64,000 bases of DNA from Paraescarpia echinospica. Its lineage: Eukaryota; Annelida; Polychaeta; Sabellida; Siboglinidae. The stretch is taken from the NCBI GenBank assembly GCA_020002185.1, contig CM034531.1:77984291-78048290 (forward strand), read 5' to 3'. Below are positions 25,901 to 37,700 of this stretch, piece by piece. Under the pieces are notes generated by a model. That model was not told the DNA's origin. It worked only from the letters and a program-made list of their open reading frames with translations, and made no database searches. A program made the translations under genes and the position numbers. How positions within the stretch are numbered: the stretch's first letter is position 1; every line of letters begins with the position of its first letter.

Positions 25901-28249
25901 TCTATGAAATGTACATTTTTGTGCCTGGTAAACAGCAGATTAATTTGTTGTGGCACTGAAGTAAACGGTGCGACACCTACCAGCTATGAGTGAACAGTGT
26001 CGGTGGTGTTGACTAATTTGTTGAGCACATCTCATGTTTCTGTTGCCAGTGTGTGTGAAACAAAGGTTTGGTGTGAGCTGTACTGTCAGTGTGAGCTGTA
26101 CTGTCAGTGTGTACATTTATCATTGTATACTTGTCATGTTTATGTTGTCTTATTATGCAGGAGTTTTTACTGCATAGTGCATATCATACGGTAGTTCTAT
26201 AAAACAGACTTAAAATGTGGGTTATTTATACCTCTGTTGGTGTAAAGATGATGGTGAAAAGGATACTTATGAAATAGTGTATTTTATACACTAGTTCTTT
26301 TCTCACTGGGTTCACTCTTATGTGCATTGCAACAGGTAGAATGGGAAACTACACACCATCTCACCTGTCATATTAGATCTAGTTGTAGCAACTAATGCAA
26401 CTAGATATCTGTGTAACCTGCAGTTCTAGTATTGACTGATGTCAGTAGACAGAGGTAGAGGCGGGTGAGTGCGAACAAACAGTCAAATATACAAGTATGC
26501 ACACATGTATGCACGCACGCATGCATGCACACACACATAAACACATGAATTTAGCACCTACCATATTTCCATGGATGTGTACAAGGCCTGTGCAGTAAGG
26601 TTTAGTAGGGAGACATCCACTGTAAGGGAAGAAACCCTAGAGTAGATCACTAAGGGGTAGTTATCTCTCCGGTTGGGTTATTCTGGTGATGTAGGCCCAA
26701 GGTACGTCTCGTATGTGATCACTCAACCATCTCATCAGACACCTCCGTCACATCTACCTGCGTGAGCGCGCCACTTATGGCCACCCGATATAACAAATGT
26801 CACATCACCTAACACCAGTCTTCCTCTGACCTATGCAGGTGTATTGTGTTGACACCAATCACTGCTCCTTAGATATGTGTGATCGTGTTAATGGTGAGAT
26901 GTTCGTTGATCTCCATTTGATGTGTTTTGATGTGGTGACTGGTCCAGTCTCAAATATTGAGTGCCTAAACTACTTCTGGTGTTATCATTTCATCTCTGCA
27001 CGCAATAGCAACTAGTGATATCATGACATCTTTGCATGCAACAGGAATCTTATGGATCTAACTGATCACAGTAATGTCAGGCATTTATTGTAATAGGCTC
27101 TATATTGAATCAGACTGTATTGAGTCAGCTAAAATTAAGGACACATAATTTCATGTTAACGTTGGTGAAATTGGACTTATAAATTATGGGGTGGAGGTAC
27201 GTTTGCATGTGATATTCTGGGGTGTTTACTGTATTTATAATTCTTTACGGTGTGCATGTATAAACCTGTTCACGACGTTTGCATACATGTTACCGTGAAA
27301 TCATTGTAACATGTAAATCAGTTAAATAACCCATTGGCAAGCAAGATGTTCTCGTCTTGTTTATAACACACTGGTTTATAGAGACAACAGAGGGAGGATA
27401 ATGGTTTATTTAAGATCACAGACCTGTCTAAATATTGTCAACATTATGGTTGTCCTAGAGAGGATTCTAATTGTTCTTTATAAATGGGTGTCATTCTTTG
27501 CTTTATTAACAATGACATGTTTATAATTGATTTTATTAATTCTCCTGGTTCTATCATTTTATAAGGTGTAGTATTAAAATAAGTTTTCAGCCAGTCTTGT
27601 CATGAAAATGAGTTGAATGGTAGTAATTTATTACAACCATTTACTTTTGTTTTTTGGTAAAACTTATGAGAAATCTATTATTAAATGTTCTTTAAGTAAC
27701 AGATGGTGTCATTGTAGTTCATTTTGCCAAAAAAATAGCCTAAGTGGGTTCTTCTTTAATGTCATTTTTAAAAGGGTAGAAAAAGGCAAGTGCTTACTCA
27801 GTTGACCCAAGGTAATAGTAACAAGACACATCTGTGTCCACTTGATGCTGATTGATAGCAGTTTTCAGGTTTTTTGTTTTGAAAATGATTTCATTATCAA
27901 CATACGTCATCTGCACAAGAATCTCATCAATCCTGATTGAGTGTGTGAGTTGGTATGCATGGGGTCAATAGTAAGGGAATTCCCCAGACATGGGTGGTGA
28001 TGTATCGGTCATCCATTATTCAAGAAGTGCAACCCGATGGAGAAGTTCCCACCACCTGTGGGTGTGGTCTCTCTTAACCCGTTGATGTGCATTGTTATTC
28101 ACTCAGTCCGTCTATCCATGCCTGGTGAATTAATTGTAGCTAGGAGATAACATAGAGGCAGTTACATAAGTACTCGCCGAGTATACTTGATCCACTCATA
28201 AAAGGCACACATAGATCGCAGGTTTCTGCAGGTAACAATTACTTTTTTC
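22986..28249 (+). other. Intron 1 segment: no gene seen
   Basis: Non-coding. Between about 24930 and 25290 there are three degenerate copies of a roughly 90-bp block ('gaccatct', 'aggaccatttt-cagaaggga'). A CA/GC-rich run lies at 26500-26540. The 118-codon ORF at 24376 looks like chance: AT-rich, hydrophobic and without splice context. Confidence 0.55.
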
Positions 28250-29481
28250 TACACTTGCCTGAATGTCGCCCTATGCTAAGATTGGCTGTGGCACACTTGA
28301 GTGAAGACAGTCAGTGTGACTAACATGTTCACAACACCAGTGTGCTGTCATGCTCCAGTGACCACGCCTCTGCTCAAGGTGGTCACACGTCACCGAGCGC
28401 AGGGCCCAGCGTTTGGCTCACACACAAGTCGCTTTGTCAGTGTCATTCAGTGGTAGACCTGCTCAGAATGGAGCAGCACTGTTAGCTCAGTTCAACTTTG
28501 TTCTCGCGCTAGAGTCGTTTCTGACACTTTGCAGTTCCGCTAACGAAAGTGACCATTGTGGACTTACCAAGTAGTGTGTGGTCAGTGTTTCATCGGCGGT
28601 CAGACGTTTAAGTAGCAGCAGTGAGAGCCAGGAAATGCTGAGAAACTTGTAACAACAATTCGCTGGCATGTAGGTTGTCTTGTTCACAGTTCAACGAGCA
28701 GCGACACGGTTCAGTGACTTCGGCAAACGGTTGGTCGTGACTTGATTAGGGAACAGTTTGCTTGACAGTATAATGACTCACACCACCAGAATATAAGTTT
28801 GTGTGTTTTCACTATTGGATACATTTAGTTACAACAGTGTAGCTTATGTGGTGTGTCGGTGAGTGGTGACTGGCACCACTGAAATGCAACAGGAAGTGGC
28901 TATTACTTGAAACGTGAAGCTGCTGCCAAGCAGGTTTGTGGACCCAGTGATGGTACAACCAGGAAAGACCTGGAATGACTTGACATTTCTCCAGCAGCCA
29001 GCTAACGGAATAGGTGTGTGGACCTGCTTGGGTTGACAGCCAGTGTAATTGACGTTGTCACACATAACGACGCGTGACTCACATGTGACATGCAGTATTA
29101 CCAGGACAGTTGAGAGCGGTTACAGCTGTTTACATTCTCCTAATCAATGTGCAATGTTCCCTGTGGACTGCGAATCACCGTGGATGGCATACTGTCGGCT
29201 CCCCGCGGTGGCTGACAGGTGAACCAGTGACGACCAAAGTCCAAGTGTTGTCTGTGATAGACTTGTTTTCATCCTGTGTGTGACGGGGCTCGGGGGGAGT
29301 CCATTGTTGATGTTGACTCTCAGCTGCAGTGTGTGTACAACAGACTGGTAGTGGCAGCGTTGAACCATTCAGTGTTCACTTCATCAACAGCCAGAAGACA
29401 TGAACAGTTCACACACAAACAATGCAGGTTTGAGATTGTCGTGTTTTGTGTGATCATTACCTGTGTGTGAGTTTATGAGCC
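28250..29481 (+). promoter_or_regulatory. Probable promoter / 5' leader of the giant ORF, with uORFs
   Basis: A non-repetitive, CpG-containing stretch leads into the giant ORF. Two short upstream ORFs precede its start: ATG 29310 to TAG 29351 (13 residues) and ATG 29400 to TGA 29453 (17 residues). An in-frame TGA at 29476-29478 sits three bases before the start codon. No TATA box can be fixed. The exact transcription start cannot be read from sequence. Confidence 0.35.
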
Positions 29482-32400
29482 ATGGATTGGAATATGCGCT
29501 CACAGTACGGGCAGGCCCCTGCAGACAGGAGTCGGAATTCACAACTCACCACGGAGCGACTGAAAGTGGGGCAGGCAGCTAGACATGTCCGCGCAGCTCC
29601 ACTCAACTCTACTCCACGCAGACAGCAGCAGTTGCATTGTCGCAGTCTCGAGAACGGCCTTGACCTTACTGACGATTCGTATATCGACTCTGACTCCATA
29701 TCAGGTGCGTTCTGTGACGATGAAGCCGATGAATTTGATCCGGTGGTTCGATCCCGCACCACTAGGGTAAACGATAACTATGGCGACGACATGGCGTACA
29801 CACAGAGCTTGCCTCGCACGAAGCACCGTGACAAGTACCACGACAGTTACGGGACACCACGACTTATCAGACGTAACCATAACAACAGTCACAAGTCTGT
29901 GATGTTCAGTGATGACAGCAGTGACATATCAAGTTCCGTGTGTGATGACATCGACGACGCGCAGACTCTGCAGAAGTCTAGACAGACGAATCTACAGTCT
30001 GCGACACCCACAGTGGTGCCACCTGGTAGGAGATATGTGAAGAAACAAAACGCTGCAAACATATCGAGCGCATCAAGTAGTGGTACCACTCACAGGTCGA
30101 CGCTGTCCAGTTACAGCCGGCTCGGCAGTCAATCGCCGTCAGTGACCAGGATGGCTCGGAGTCAGTCCCCCTCTATCTTGAAGTCTGCGAGAAGCCCTTC
30201 ACCATCCATGCTTAAGCCTGGAAGGAGCCCTTCACCATCAATCTTGAAGCCTGGTAGAAGCCCTTCACCATCCATGCTTAAGCCTGGAAGGAGCCCTTCA
30301 CCGTCAATCATAAAGCCTGGTAGAAGCCCATCGCCATCCATCCTTAAGCCTGCGAGGAATGAGTCACCATCGACAGTGAGGTCAACATCGAGTCAATCAC
30401 GGGCTGCTCAATTGCAGGGGGCAGCAAGAACGTCGTACTCAAGTATGTTCCGTGGACAGACAGCAGGGACACACACATCCCGGGCAGCGGCGGGGGACCC
30501 TCAGAGTAGGACCCAATTCAGGGACAAATCAGGGGACAGATCTCTAGACAGTGGCACATATCGGAGTAGAGAAAAGTCTCAGGAGAGATTCGTGGACAGG
30601 GCTAGGTCCAGGGAGAGGTCAGGGGATAGAATGTTGGATAGTAGTAGGGGTAGATCAAGGGAGAAGTCTGGGGAGAGGATGTTGTATGATAGGAATAGGG
30701 AGAGGATGAAGTCTGGGGGGGATGCAATGGAGAGTAGCAGGGCTAAAGAACGAGAAAAGTCTTGGGATAGATTGCTGGCAAATAGCAGAACAAGGGGCAG
30801 GGAGAAGTGTGGGGATAGACTGTCAACCATCAGCAGTAGGGCTAAGGCGAGGGAGAAGTCTGGGGATAGAATGGTGGGTGGCAACAGGGCCAAGTCAAGG
30901 GAGAGGTTGGAGAATGTGAATGCTGGGAGGAAGGGGAGTGACAAATGGCTGGACGATGAGTCTTCCTGGGATACAGCGGGCAGCTATGGGCAGAACTCTC
31001 CCATCTCCCCTATCTCCCACGCTGTTCTCCCTCAGCCCTTCTCCAGCAAGGTGCGGACCGTTGCCAAGGTGACACCTCCAGACACTGCCACCAACAGCCC
31101 TCGTAGCAGGCAGTCCAGTGAACACACACCTTCGGACAAAGAGGAGGATTATGGGATTGATGAGGAGGATGCAAGTGAGTTGCTAAACGTGAACGAAACA
31201 AAGTCGTACTCTTACTGCGAAGTGATTTTGCATGATGATGACAATAGTGGCACTACCAGGGGGCGGTCTGGCCGTCGCCAGTGGTCGACCAGTGGCGCCG
31301 CCATTAGCAGTTTGAAGTACAAAATGAACAGCATGTCGACTCCATCATTGTATACAAGTATGGACGAGCAAGACTCGGTCACATCACCCGATAATTTATT
31401 ACCATCAACACACCAGCACAGGTCACCACAAAACTACAGGTCACTAGCATCACATGACTATGAGTCACCAACACATGACTACAGGTCAAAATCACAGGAC
31501 TACGGGTCATGTGATACGCTCTCCTCACCGCAAGAGTATCGTTCGCTGTCTCGTAACCACGGATCACAATCCCAGACAGTGAGAGAGGCAACTAACACCC
31601 CGTTTCGTCGTACACCATTGACCCGCAGTTTGCGCCGTCAGCAGTGGCAACAGAAACATGCTGCAGCAGATGACGCTACGAAGAAGTCATGTCCGTCATC
31701 GCTAGAGAAACTAGGCCAGTCTTTGTGCAAATCGCTATCCCCGTCGGCCATCTTTAACTCGTTTGATCATCAATTCGATGAGAACAAAAACAAGGTTTCT
31801 GTGGTGACGAGGACAGGAACACCCTCAGCTAGAGCAGGTGTACGGAGGGGGTCAGCGGACAATGTCACTGCTAAGACAAGCTTGAGAAGTGTGGGCACTG
31901 TCCGCCAACAGAACGACACTGACGAACTTCGCGCCAAGACTCCTGTTGTTACGCCTTCAAGAAACAGTGACAATGTTCGTAAAGTTAATCCGGTGACATC
32001 TCAGCCGCAGGGACATCACACATGGCAGACGCCGGGTGATGTGGCGAGTGACACTGCCTCAAGCTCCGAGGACCAGATAGCGAAGGCACTGCCCATTGAT
32101 CCGGCTGCTTCTAATATCTCAATACCAGATATTATGGCAGAGGGGTCACTGCTTGGTAAGAATCGGGACAAGGGCCTTGCTGAGAACTGGATTCTGTGTG
32201 ACGACGGCCACCCTGTTAAAGAGGGTGGGCGCAACCAGACTAAGGTGCCCAGTAAGCCAAAGGTTGTGGTGAACAGGTCAACCAGTAACCCCCTCATTGA
32301 CAGTGACCGCCCTTTCAGTCCGTTTACCCCGAATCAGAAGCGTTTCGCTCAGGGTCAAAGTGCGTGCGATGACAACAACAACGCATCAAGTGGAGAGAAG

Positions 32401-33888
32401 CCGAAGGACATACCATCCAGTCGTCTCGGTATTGCGCTCTTTGGCAGTAAGACCCTGTTTGGGAGCAAGGCAATGAATCATGGGATGCCACAGCCTTGCG
32501 ACTCTTTGAGTTCCAGTGAAGAGGAGGCTGATTCAGAACAACAGGTGGTGCCACATATTCATGCTCATGATAAGGCAGTGTTGAATTATCATGCCAAGCA
32601 TACAGCTCCCCCTAGTGAGCAACCAGTGCAGAATCAACGTGATCATGTCAGTGAGGCAGCGTCAAACTATCGTGCCAAATATACAGCTCCATCTGGTGAG
32701 CAACCAGTGCAGCATCAACGCAGTAGTGCTGGTGCGAATGCAGTTTCGCAGAGACAACCTCGGCGACAGACGATTGCAGCGTTTTCTGCCGAAGGTGATG
32801 CAGATACTACAGGCAACAAACTGTCACCAAGAACAAGACTTTACGGGAACACAGCCGTGACATCACACAGGGAGACATATCATAACACACGTACTCAGCA
32901 GCACGGGGGAGAGGAAGAGGCTGAGTCAGAACAACAACAGGTGGCACCACATGTGCACGATCACAATGAGACTCTATTGAACTATCACAATAAACATGTA
33001 GCTCCACCTGATGAGCAACCGATGCAACATCAACGCAGTAGTGTTGGTGCGAGTGTAGTATCGCAAAGACAACCTCGGCGACAGACGATTGCAGCGTTTC
33101 CTGCTGAAGGTGATGCAGATACTACAGGCAAAAAACTGTCACCAAGAACAAGACTTTACGGGAACACAGCCATGACATCACACAGGGAGACACACAGGTA
33201 CACACGCACCCAACAGCACGGGGAGGCTGACTCAAGTAGCCCCCGTGAACCGACACAGGAAGCAAGACTGGAGACTCGCAGAAAGACACTGGCCAAGTCC
33301 TGCGAGCAGCTCGACTCATCAGATAGCTCCCCTACTGGCACGGGGAGGTACCAATCACCCCGCTCTCGGGGCATACTCAAGCACACTTATGTGAAACCAA
33401 AGTCTTATGCAGCACACAACGGCTCCGGTCCATCGTGGCTCGATTCGCACAACAGAGGGCACCTCCGAGGCACCCATGCGAAGTCTTGCGAACAGCTTGA
33501 TGCACCGCAAGACTCATGGGAGAGAAACGGCACCGAGGATGGGTCAAACTTTGCACGCAGTCGTTCCTTCAGAGAGCTTCAGCAACGCAGTCGAGGCAGC
33601 AGTAAGTCAAGTGTGAACGATATCACAAGTGGTGACCAACCGTCGGCCCAGTCATATGTGAACAGTCTGCCACGCAGGAGGTCTAACAATCAGACCCCTG
33701 GTGGAACGCTCACATCGGGGCGGTTCCGTCGTCTCACAGAAGGTGGCGATGCTTACAGTCTGAGTCAGGAGAACATCGCTGATGACGTTGTGTTCGCAGA
33801 GAGGAATCCGTCCAACAAGAAGAACAAAGTCACCAAGTTGACCAATGGCCAGAGCCGAGGAGAACCAGAGTTCCTTATGTACTTGTAG
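29482..33888 (+). CDS. Giant single-exon ORF: Ser/Arg-rich, repeat-built, probably disordered protein (1468 aa)
   Basis: I do not recognise the family. The start is the first ATG after an in-frame stop, in strong context (gagccATGG). No transmembrane or signal segment is visible. Features in order: an acidic/Ser N-terminus; about eight 11-residue repeats of type RSPSPS-(M/I)LKPG near residues 220-295; an RS/ER-rich block with recurring R-(E/D)KSGDR-(M/L)L at roughly 345-490; Tyr/Ser repeats of the YRS / DYRS type near 650-690; a large direct duplication at about 1013-1250; and two 'AKSCEQLD' motifs near 1273 and 1332. The many RxxS and SP sites suggest a phosphorylated scaffold or cytoskeletal protein, which is inference. 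It lies on the same strand inside the 37-kb first intron of the CCDC177-like gene. It may be a nested intronless gene. Alternatively it is an alternative 5' exon; for example CACAG|GTACAC at about 33196 is a phase-2 donor compatible with 40150. Confidence 0.88.
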   Translation: MDWNMRSQYGQAPADRSRNSQLTTERLKVGQAARHVRAAPLNSTPRRQQQLHCRSLENGLDLTDDSYIDSDSISGAFCDDEADEFDPVVRSRTTRVNDNYGDDMAYTQSLPRTKHRDKYHDSYGTPRLIRRNHNNSHKSVMFSDDSSDISSSVCDDIDDAQTLQKSRQTNLQSATPTVVPPGRRYVKKQNAANISSASSSGTTHRSTLSSYSRLGSQSPSVTRMARSQSPSILKSARSPSPSMLKPGRSPSPSILKPGRSPSPSMLKPGRSPSPSIIKPGRSPSPSILKPARNESPSTVRSTSSQSRAAQLQGAARTSYSSMFRGQTAGTHTSRAAAGDPQSRTQFRDKSGDRSLDSGTYRSREKSQERFVDRARSRERSGDRMLDSSRGRSREKSGERMLYDRNRERMKSGGDAMESSRAKEREKSWDRLLANSRTRGREKCGDRLSTISSRAKAREKSGDRMVGGNRAKSRERLENVNAGRKGSDKWLDDESSWDTAGSYGQNSPISPISHAVLPQPFSSKVRTVAKVTPPDTATNSPRSRQSSEHTPSDKEEDYGIDEEDASELLNVNETKSYSYCEVILHDDDNSGTTRGRSGRRQWSTSGAAISSLKYKMNSMSTPSLYTSMDEQDSVTSPDNLLPSTHQHRSPQNYRSLASHDYESPTHDYRSKSQDYGSCDTLSSPQEYRSLSRNHGSQSQTVREATNTPFRRTPLTRSLRRQQWQQKHAAADDATKKSCPSSLEKLGQSLCKSLSPSAIFNSFDHQFDENKNKVSVVTRTGTPSARAGVRRGSADNVTAKTSLRSVGTVRQQNDTDELRAKTPVVTPSRNSDNVRKVNPVTSQPQGHHTWQTPGDVASDTASSSEDQIAKALPIDPAASNISIPDIMAEGSLLGKNRDKGLAENWILCDDGHPVKEGGRNQTKVPSKPKVVVNRSTSNPLIDSDRPFSPFTPNQKRFAQGQSACDDNNNASSGEKPKDIPSSRLGIALFGSKTLFGSKAMNHGMPQPCDSLSSSEEEADSEQQVVPHIHAHDKAVLNYHAKHTAPPSEQPVQNQRDHVSEAASNYRAKYTAPSGEQPVQHQRSSAGANAVSQRQPRRQTIAAFSAEGDADTTGNKLSPRTRLYGNTAVTSHRETYHNTRTQQHGGEEEAESEQQQVAPHVHDHNETLLNYHNKHVAPPDEQPMQHQRSSVGASVVSQRQPRRQTIAAFPAEGDADTTGKKLSPRTRLYGNTAMTSHRETHRYTRTQQHGEADSSSPREPTQEARLETRRKTLAKSCEQLDSSDSSPTGTGRYQSPRSRGILKHTYVKPKSYAAHNGSGPSWLDSHNRGHLRGTHAKSCEQLDAPQDSWERNGTEDGSNFARSRSFRELQQRSRGSSKSSVNDITSGDQPSAQSYVNSLPRRRSNNQTPGGTLTSGRFRRLTEGGDAYSLSQENIADDVVFAERNPSNKKNKVTKLTNGQSRGEPEFLMYL
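30140..30362 (+). repeat. In-frame 33-bp coding repeat (11-residue SPSP-LKPG-R units)
   Basis: About eight consecutive units of 33 bp encode variants of S-PSPS-(M/I)-LKPG-R. The inner units are closest in sequence and the outer ones (QSPSVTRMARS, ESPSTVRSTSS) have diverged. Each carries an SPS site with a basic residue nearby, typical of proline-directed or SR-kinase substrates. Confidence 0.9.
30515..30925 (+). repeat. Coding repeat: RS/EKSGDR motif block
   Basis: About ten degenerate units of 17-24 codons share the core R-(E/D)-K-S-G-(D/E)-R-(M/L/S)-L followed by a Ser/Arg stretch. This is a low-complexity charged region, strongly A/G-biased at DNA level (gggagaagtctggggat-type words). Confidence 0.85.
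32519..33230 (+). repeat. Large in-frame coding duplication (about 130 and 107 codons)
   Basis: Copy 1 (about 32519-32908) and copy 2 (about 32909-33230) encode parallel segments sharing EEEA-SEQQ, P-HDH-LNYH-KH-APP-EQP, QRSS-GA-VSQRQPRRQTIAAF and a closing RLYGNTA-TSHRET. Copy 1 holds an extra internal duplication of the 'NY-AK-TAP-EQPVQ' module. The similarity at nucleotide level is high, so the duplication is fairly recent. Confidence 0.9.
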
Positions 33889-34439
33889 AAAGTATTGAAT
33901 GCAGGTACAGAAACAGTAGTGGTTTGATATGTTTTGTGGCACGTGTACTTGAAAGGATGTGTTTAATATGTACCAACAACATGCTTCGAATCAGCTACGT
34001 TGGATTGTGTGAATTAGAATTGCCTTCTGATTTAACAAAGATCTGTACTGAGTTTTCCTCATGACATCTGCCAAAAGAAAGATCTGGTCAGTGATGACTG
34101 GAGGACATCACAAGTGTGTGACAGATATGACTCATTCATTCATTCACACACACACACACACCTTTGTGCTTTCAAGAGGTTACTTTGGCGGGGTGTGCAT
34201 ATTTGTGTTGTGACTCATTCCCAGAATGTGCATTGATCTCAGGAAGCAGGATACATATTGAGTACCGGAACAATTCTGTCCCCCCATGACAGAACTTGTG
34301 ACTTTTACATTGGGACCGACCTTGTTGGTTGACAATGTGACATCGTTGCGTTAAGTGGTGAAATGGAAACAGTGACGCTATTGTGTATTGACTATGTTTA
34401 CAATGTGCCTTCTTATAACAGGTTATTAGCTGGTCTTTG

Positions 34440-34511
<72 letters not shown>

Positions 34512-35020
34512 TCATCTCATAGTGGCTGTATTTATGAATGAATATATTTATACTTTCACCATCTGACGTGAGTAAAATCAATCTATATTTTATACACATT
34601 TTCGCAGATGAAACCTCGATGCCAAAAACTAATTTGTTGTTATGGATGATGTTATGATAAGTCTTGACTCAAAATTTCACCTGTCATTTTGTAGCATGAC
34701 AAATATGTATAATTATCACCTGCACACCTACTGTGTATGTGTCTATTATGCATGACATGTGATGATGTGTGATCATATTCAGGTCAGGTGTGTGTTAGAT
34801 TCACAACAGCTGGCAAATAATCAATATGCATGGTGACCGTGTAATGTATTTACACATGTAGAGTATATATTTCTAGCTTCAGATATTTATGATGTGGTTC
34901 GATAAGGTGTGAACGTTCATGAATGCCTGCGTGAATTAAGTAGCGTTTAACTACTGTGGCACTTGCATTTATGACGAACTATAACCAGCTCGGCTGTTAG
35001 GGGTGTATGTTTGTAATAAA
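33889..35020 (+). other. Probable 3' UTR of the giant ORF with polyadenylation signal
   Basis: Non-coding sequence after the TAG at 33886-33888. An AATAAA hexamer at 35015-35020 is followed by a GT-containing stretch, and another AATAAA lies at about 35519-35524. The region includes a (CA)n tract near 34145-34161 and a (TG)32 tract at 34441-34505. Confidence 0.4.
34441..34505 (+). repeat. (TG)n microsatellite, about 32 units
   Basis: Pure TG run of about 65 bp. It lies in the presumed 3' UTR of the giant ORF or in the host intron. Confidence 0.97.
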
Positions 35021-37566
35021 TTTTGAAACTTGAGAAAGGCATCATTTTATTACATCTCCATGGCTGTGGGGCATGGCTGTAGGTGAGGCGAGACGTAGAG
35101 ATATGATGATTGTAAAACTGGTCCTTTGTTCCCTTTTATGCCGTACATGTTATCTCCTTTCTCATATCTATTGGCATCATGTTTATTGTTCCGTACTTGT
35201 GCGGTTGCATCTTAAAACCTCCACAGATTAGTGATAAAACTTGGTACTTTTGAGCGCTTTTCATTTACAATTTCAATAATTTTCTGATTAATTCCCTTTC
35301 TACGGTGTACCTGTCACAATGGGAATGATTATTTGTTGTAAACATGAGGCATATACATGACTGTCTGTCTCACAAAGAACAACATAGGTTCTCAGCAGTT
35401 CTCATATTATGCTTCTTGCTGTCGGGAAACAGGAAGTCGTAAATGTTATGCCCTCAGTAGGTTTTCTGCTGATTGTTAATTTTCCCATGCTCTTTGCAGA
35501 TACACTAAATGTTTGATCAATAAATAATAACTTTTTTGTAAGTATACGTGCAGTTGAACCTTGTTAATTCAGACACTTCGGTGTCCATGGTGTGTGTTTG
35601 GATTAAAAATGTTCCCAGAAAATCTAATCATGCACAAGACAGGATATATATCAATGTTTGAAACTTCAATTCCCATTAAATCTGGATGTAGAGGATTCCA
35701 GATTATCATGGTCTGAATTAATGAGGTTTCACTACCATTTTTGTTTAAGTAAGATAAGAAAAATGTCATGATCTAAAAAGCATATTGAAGACAAATCAGC
35801 AGCAATAGTTATTAGGATAGATTTTAGGTGATCTTGAGGAGAGATTTGAGGTAGTCTTGACTTAGTGACAGTAATGCTATAATTATAGTCACATGAGGTG
35901 CACATCTGCCCCCAACCTGAGACCCCCTGAGACACCTGTACGTGGCAGTGTTGTATTGAACAGGTGGGCTGGCCTCATACAGGTGTCCAGCGTGGTCAGC
36001 AAGCTGTGACCAATGGCCTACTGCGGCTGGACAGCCAGTACGTGTACCATTACCGGTGCGCCACATATGAGGGTAGCTTTGTTTTGCTGAAATACCTCGG
36101 GCTGTTTTTTGCAGCACTATAAGCTCCCCGCATGAACCCTTATTGAATTATGAACAATATTTTGTTCTACGACACGCAGGTGACATTGTTGAGTGTTTTG
36201 TAAGTCTCGTTTCATAGAAGTCATGTCAGCCAATGTACATATCAGTTAGCAGTGGTCACACGGGGCAAACATCTGGGTCGTGTCATAATGCAATTAACTG
36301 CTTTAATATGGTACAAACATTTTAATTAATCGCTCAAAGCAGGGTGCTTAATTTTATCTGAATTTCATTCGAGTTCCGGTGTATCCTGTGTGTACCAACT
36401 GGTGGAACTTTGCACGTAACCCTAAATGTTTACATGGAAACGTGTGTGACTGAATTGAATAACATGTTGTGGTGACTAAACGCAACATTATGGGCAGTAA
36501 AGTTGAAGCAGCACGTCATGGCAAAGTGGTAAAATCAGTGGTGCTGGAATGTTGCCAGAGAGCATTGTACTGTAGTGCCAGCAATGGATGCTACCCCAGG
36601 CCATGCACACATAAATCTACATATCTAACCAAACACCCGCGGGCACACCGACAGAGGATCTTCTCATGCAAGGCATTCCGTTGCCACCACGGGTCAACGA
36701 ACAAGAAACGACCCAGCCTGGTGGCTCCCCTGGTGTGCTATCCAGTAATTGCTCAATCAGATAGCTGCAGATTTATGCTGAAAAGATCCCACGGCATTGC
36801 AAAATTACATGCACAAACACAATAGTCTTTGATTTGGTGAGAAGGTATATTTGCAAAATATTTCATTGATACACTTAAGTAGAGACTGGTTTTGGGACAA
36901 TTGACCTTGAAGCAGTAGATAGGTTAGGTAGGATCGGTCATCAGACAAGATCTAAAATTAAGAAAATAGCTGATACGAGGTGTGGTGTGACTGAGAAGTT
37001 ATGGTGTGATTAATCATATCAGGTGTGTGACTTTATCGTGTCCGGATGTCAAGAATCAATTTCTACAGTCGACTTCAAACATTTGGGGGGTGTGTGGGTT
37101 TCGTTGAATGTTTCAGGTTGAATTGATGGATGCAGTACTGCCTGGTCTTGACCATTGTTAGTGCTGTGATCTTGTCACCTGTGACCTTGTCACCAAAGTC
37201 CAACCGCCAATGAGTACTGGTCAGAGAAAAGAACAGGTTTTAGGGTCATCAATCACTCTACTTTCTCTCTGTTGAAAGCAGCCATTCGGACTAAATCACA
37301 ACATTTGTGTTAGTTTTGAGATTCAACAACAGGCGTGGTGTTTTCACATTCCCCTCGTTCCAGTTGACATGAGAGAACAGTGGAAAAAGTCACCCAGAAA
37401 TGCTGCTAACTCTTCTTCTTGAGTTTCTTGCAGCGGTAGGGCCATATTGGACAGATAACTGTCTTGAATAACAATGTTTTACATCAATTATCATTGGAGA
37501 TACGGAGAACGACCATGACAATTTTAACTATGCAGTCTTTTTGAGAAAAAAACTAGATTTAATAGC

Positions 37567-37700
37567 TGTAGATGTTGCCAACCCTGTGCTAGTTGTGTAA
37601 CGGTAACAGCCATAGTTGTTGCCAACCCTGTGCTAGCTGTGTAACGGTAACAGCCGTAGATGTTGCCAACCCTGTGCTAGATGTGTAACGGTAACAACTC
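37567..37700. repeat. 44-bp tandem repeat, 3 copies
   Basis: The words 'gttgccaaccctgtgctag' and 'tgtgtaacggtaac' recur at a 44-bp spacing (gcca at 37577, 37621 and 37665). Confidence 0.9.

Noticed and set aside
33880..33890. A phase-2 donor at the very end of the giant ORF (TT|GTAGAA)
   Set aside because: It would splice in frame to exon 2 but matches the donor consensus poorly, so the TAG is taken as a true stop.
36469..36825. 118-codon plus-strand ORF
   Set aside because: Starts from a non-ATG codon, has no domain, no splice sites at its borders and no codon pattern like the real exons.
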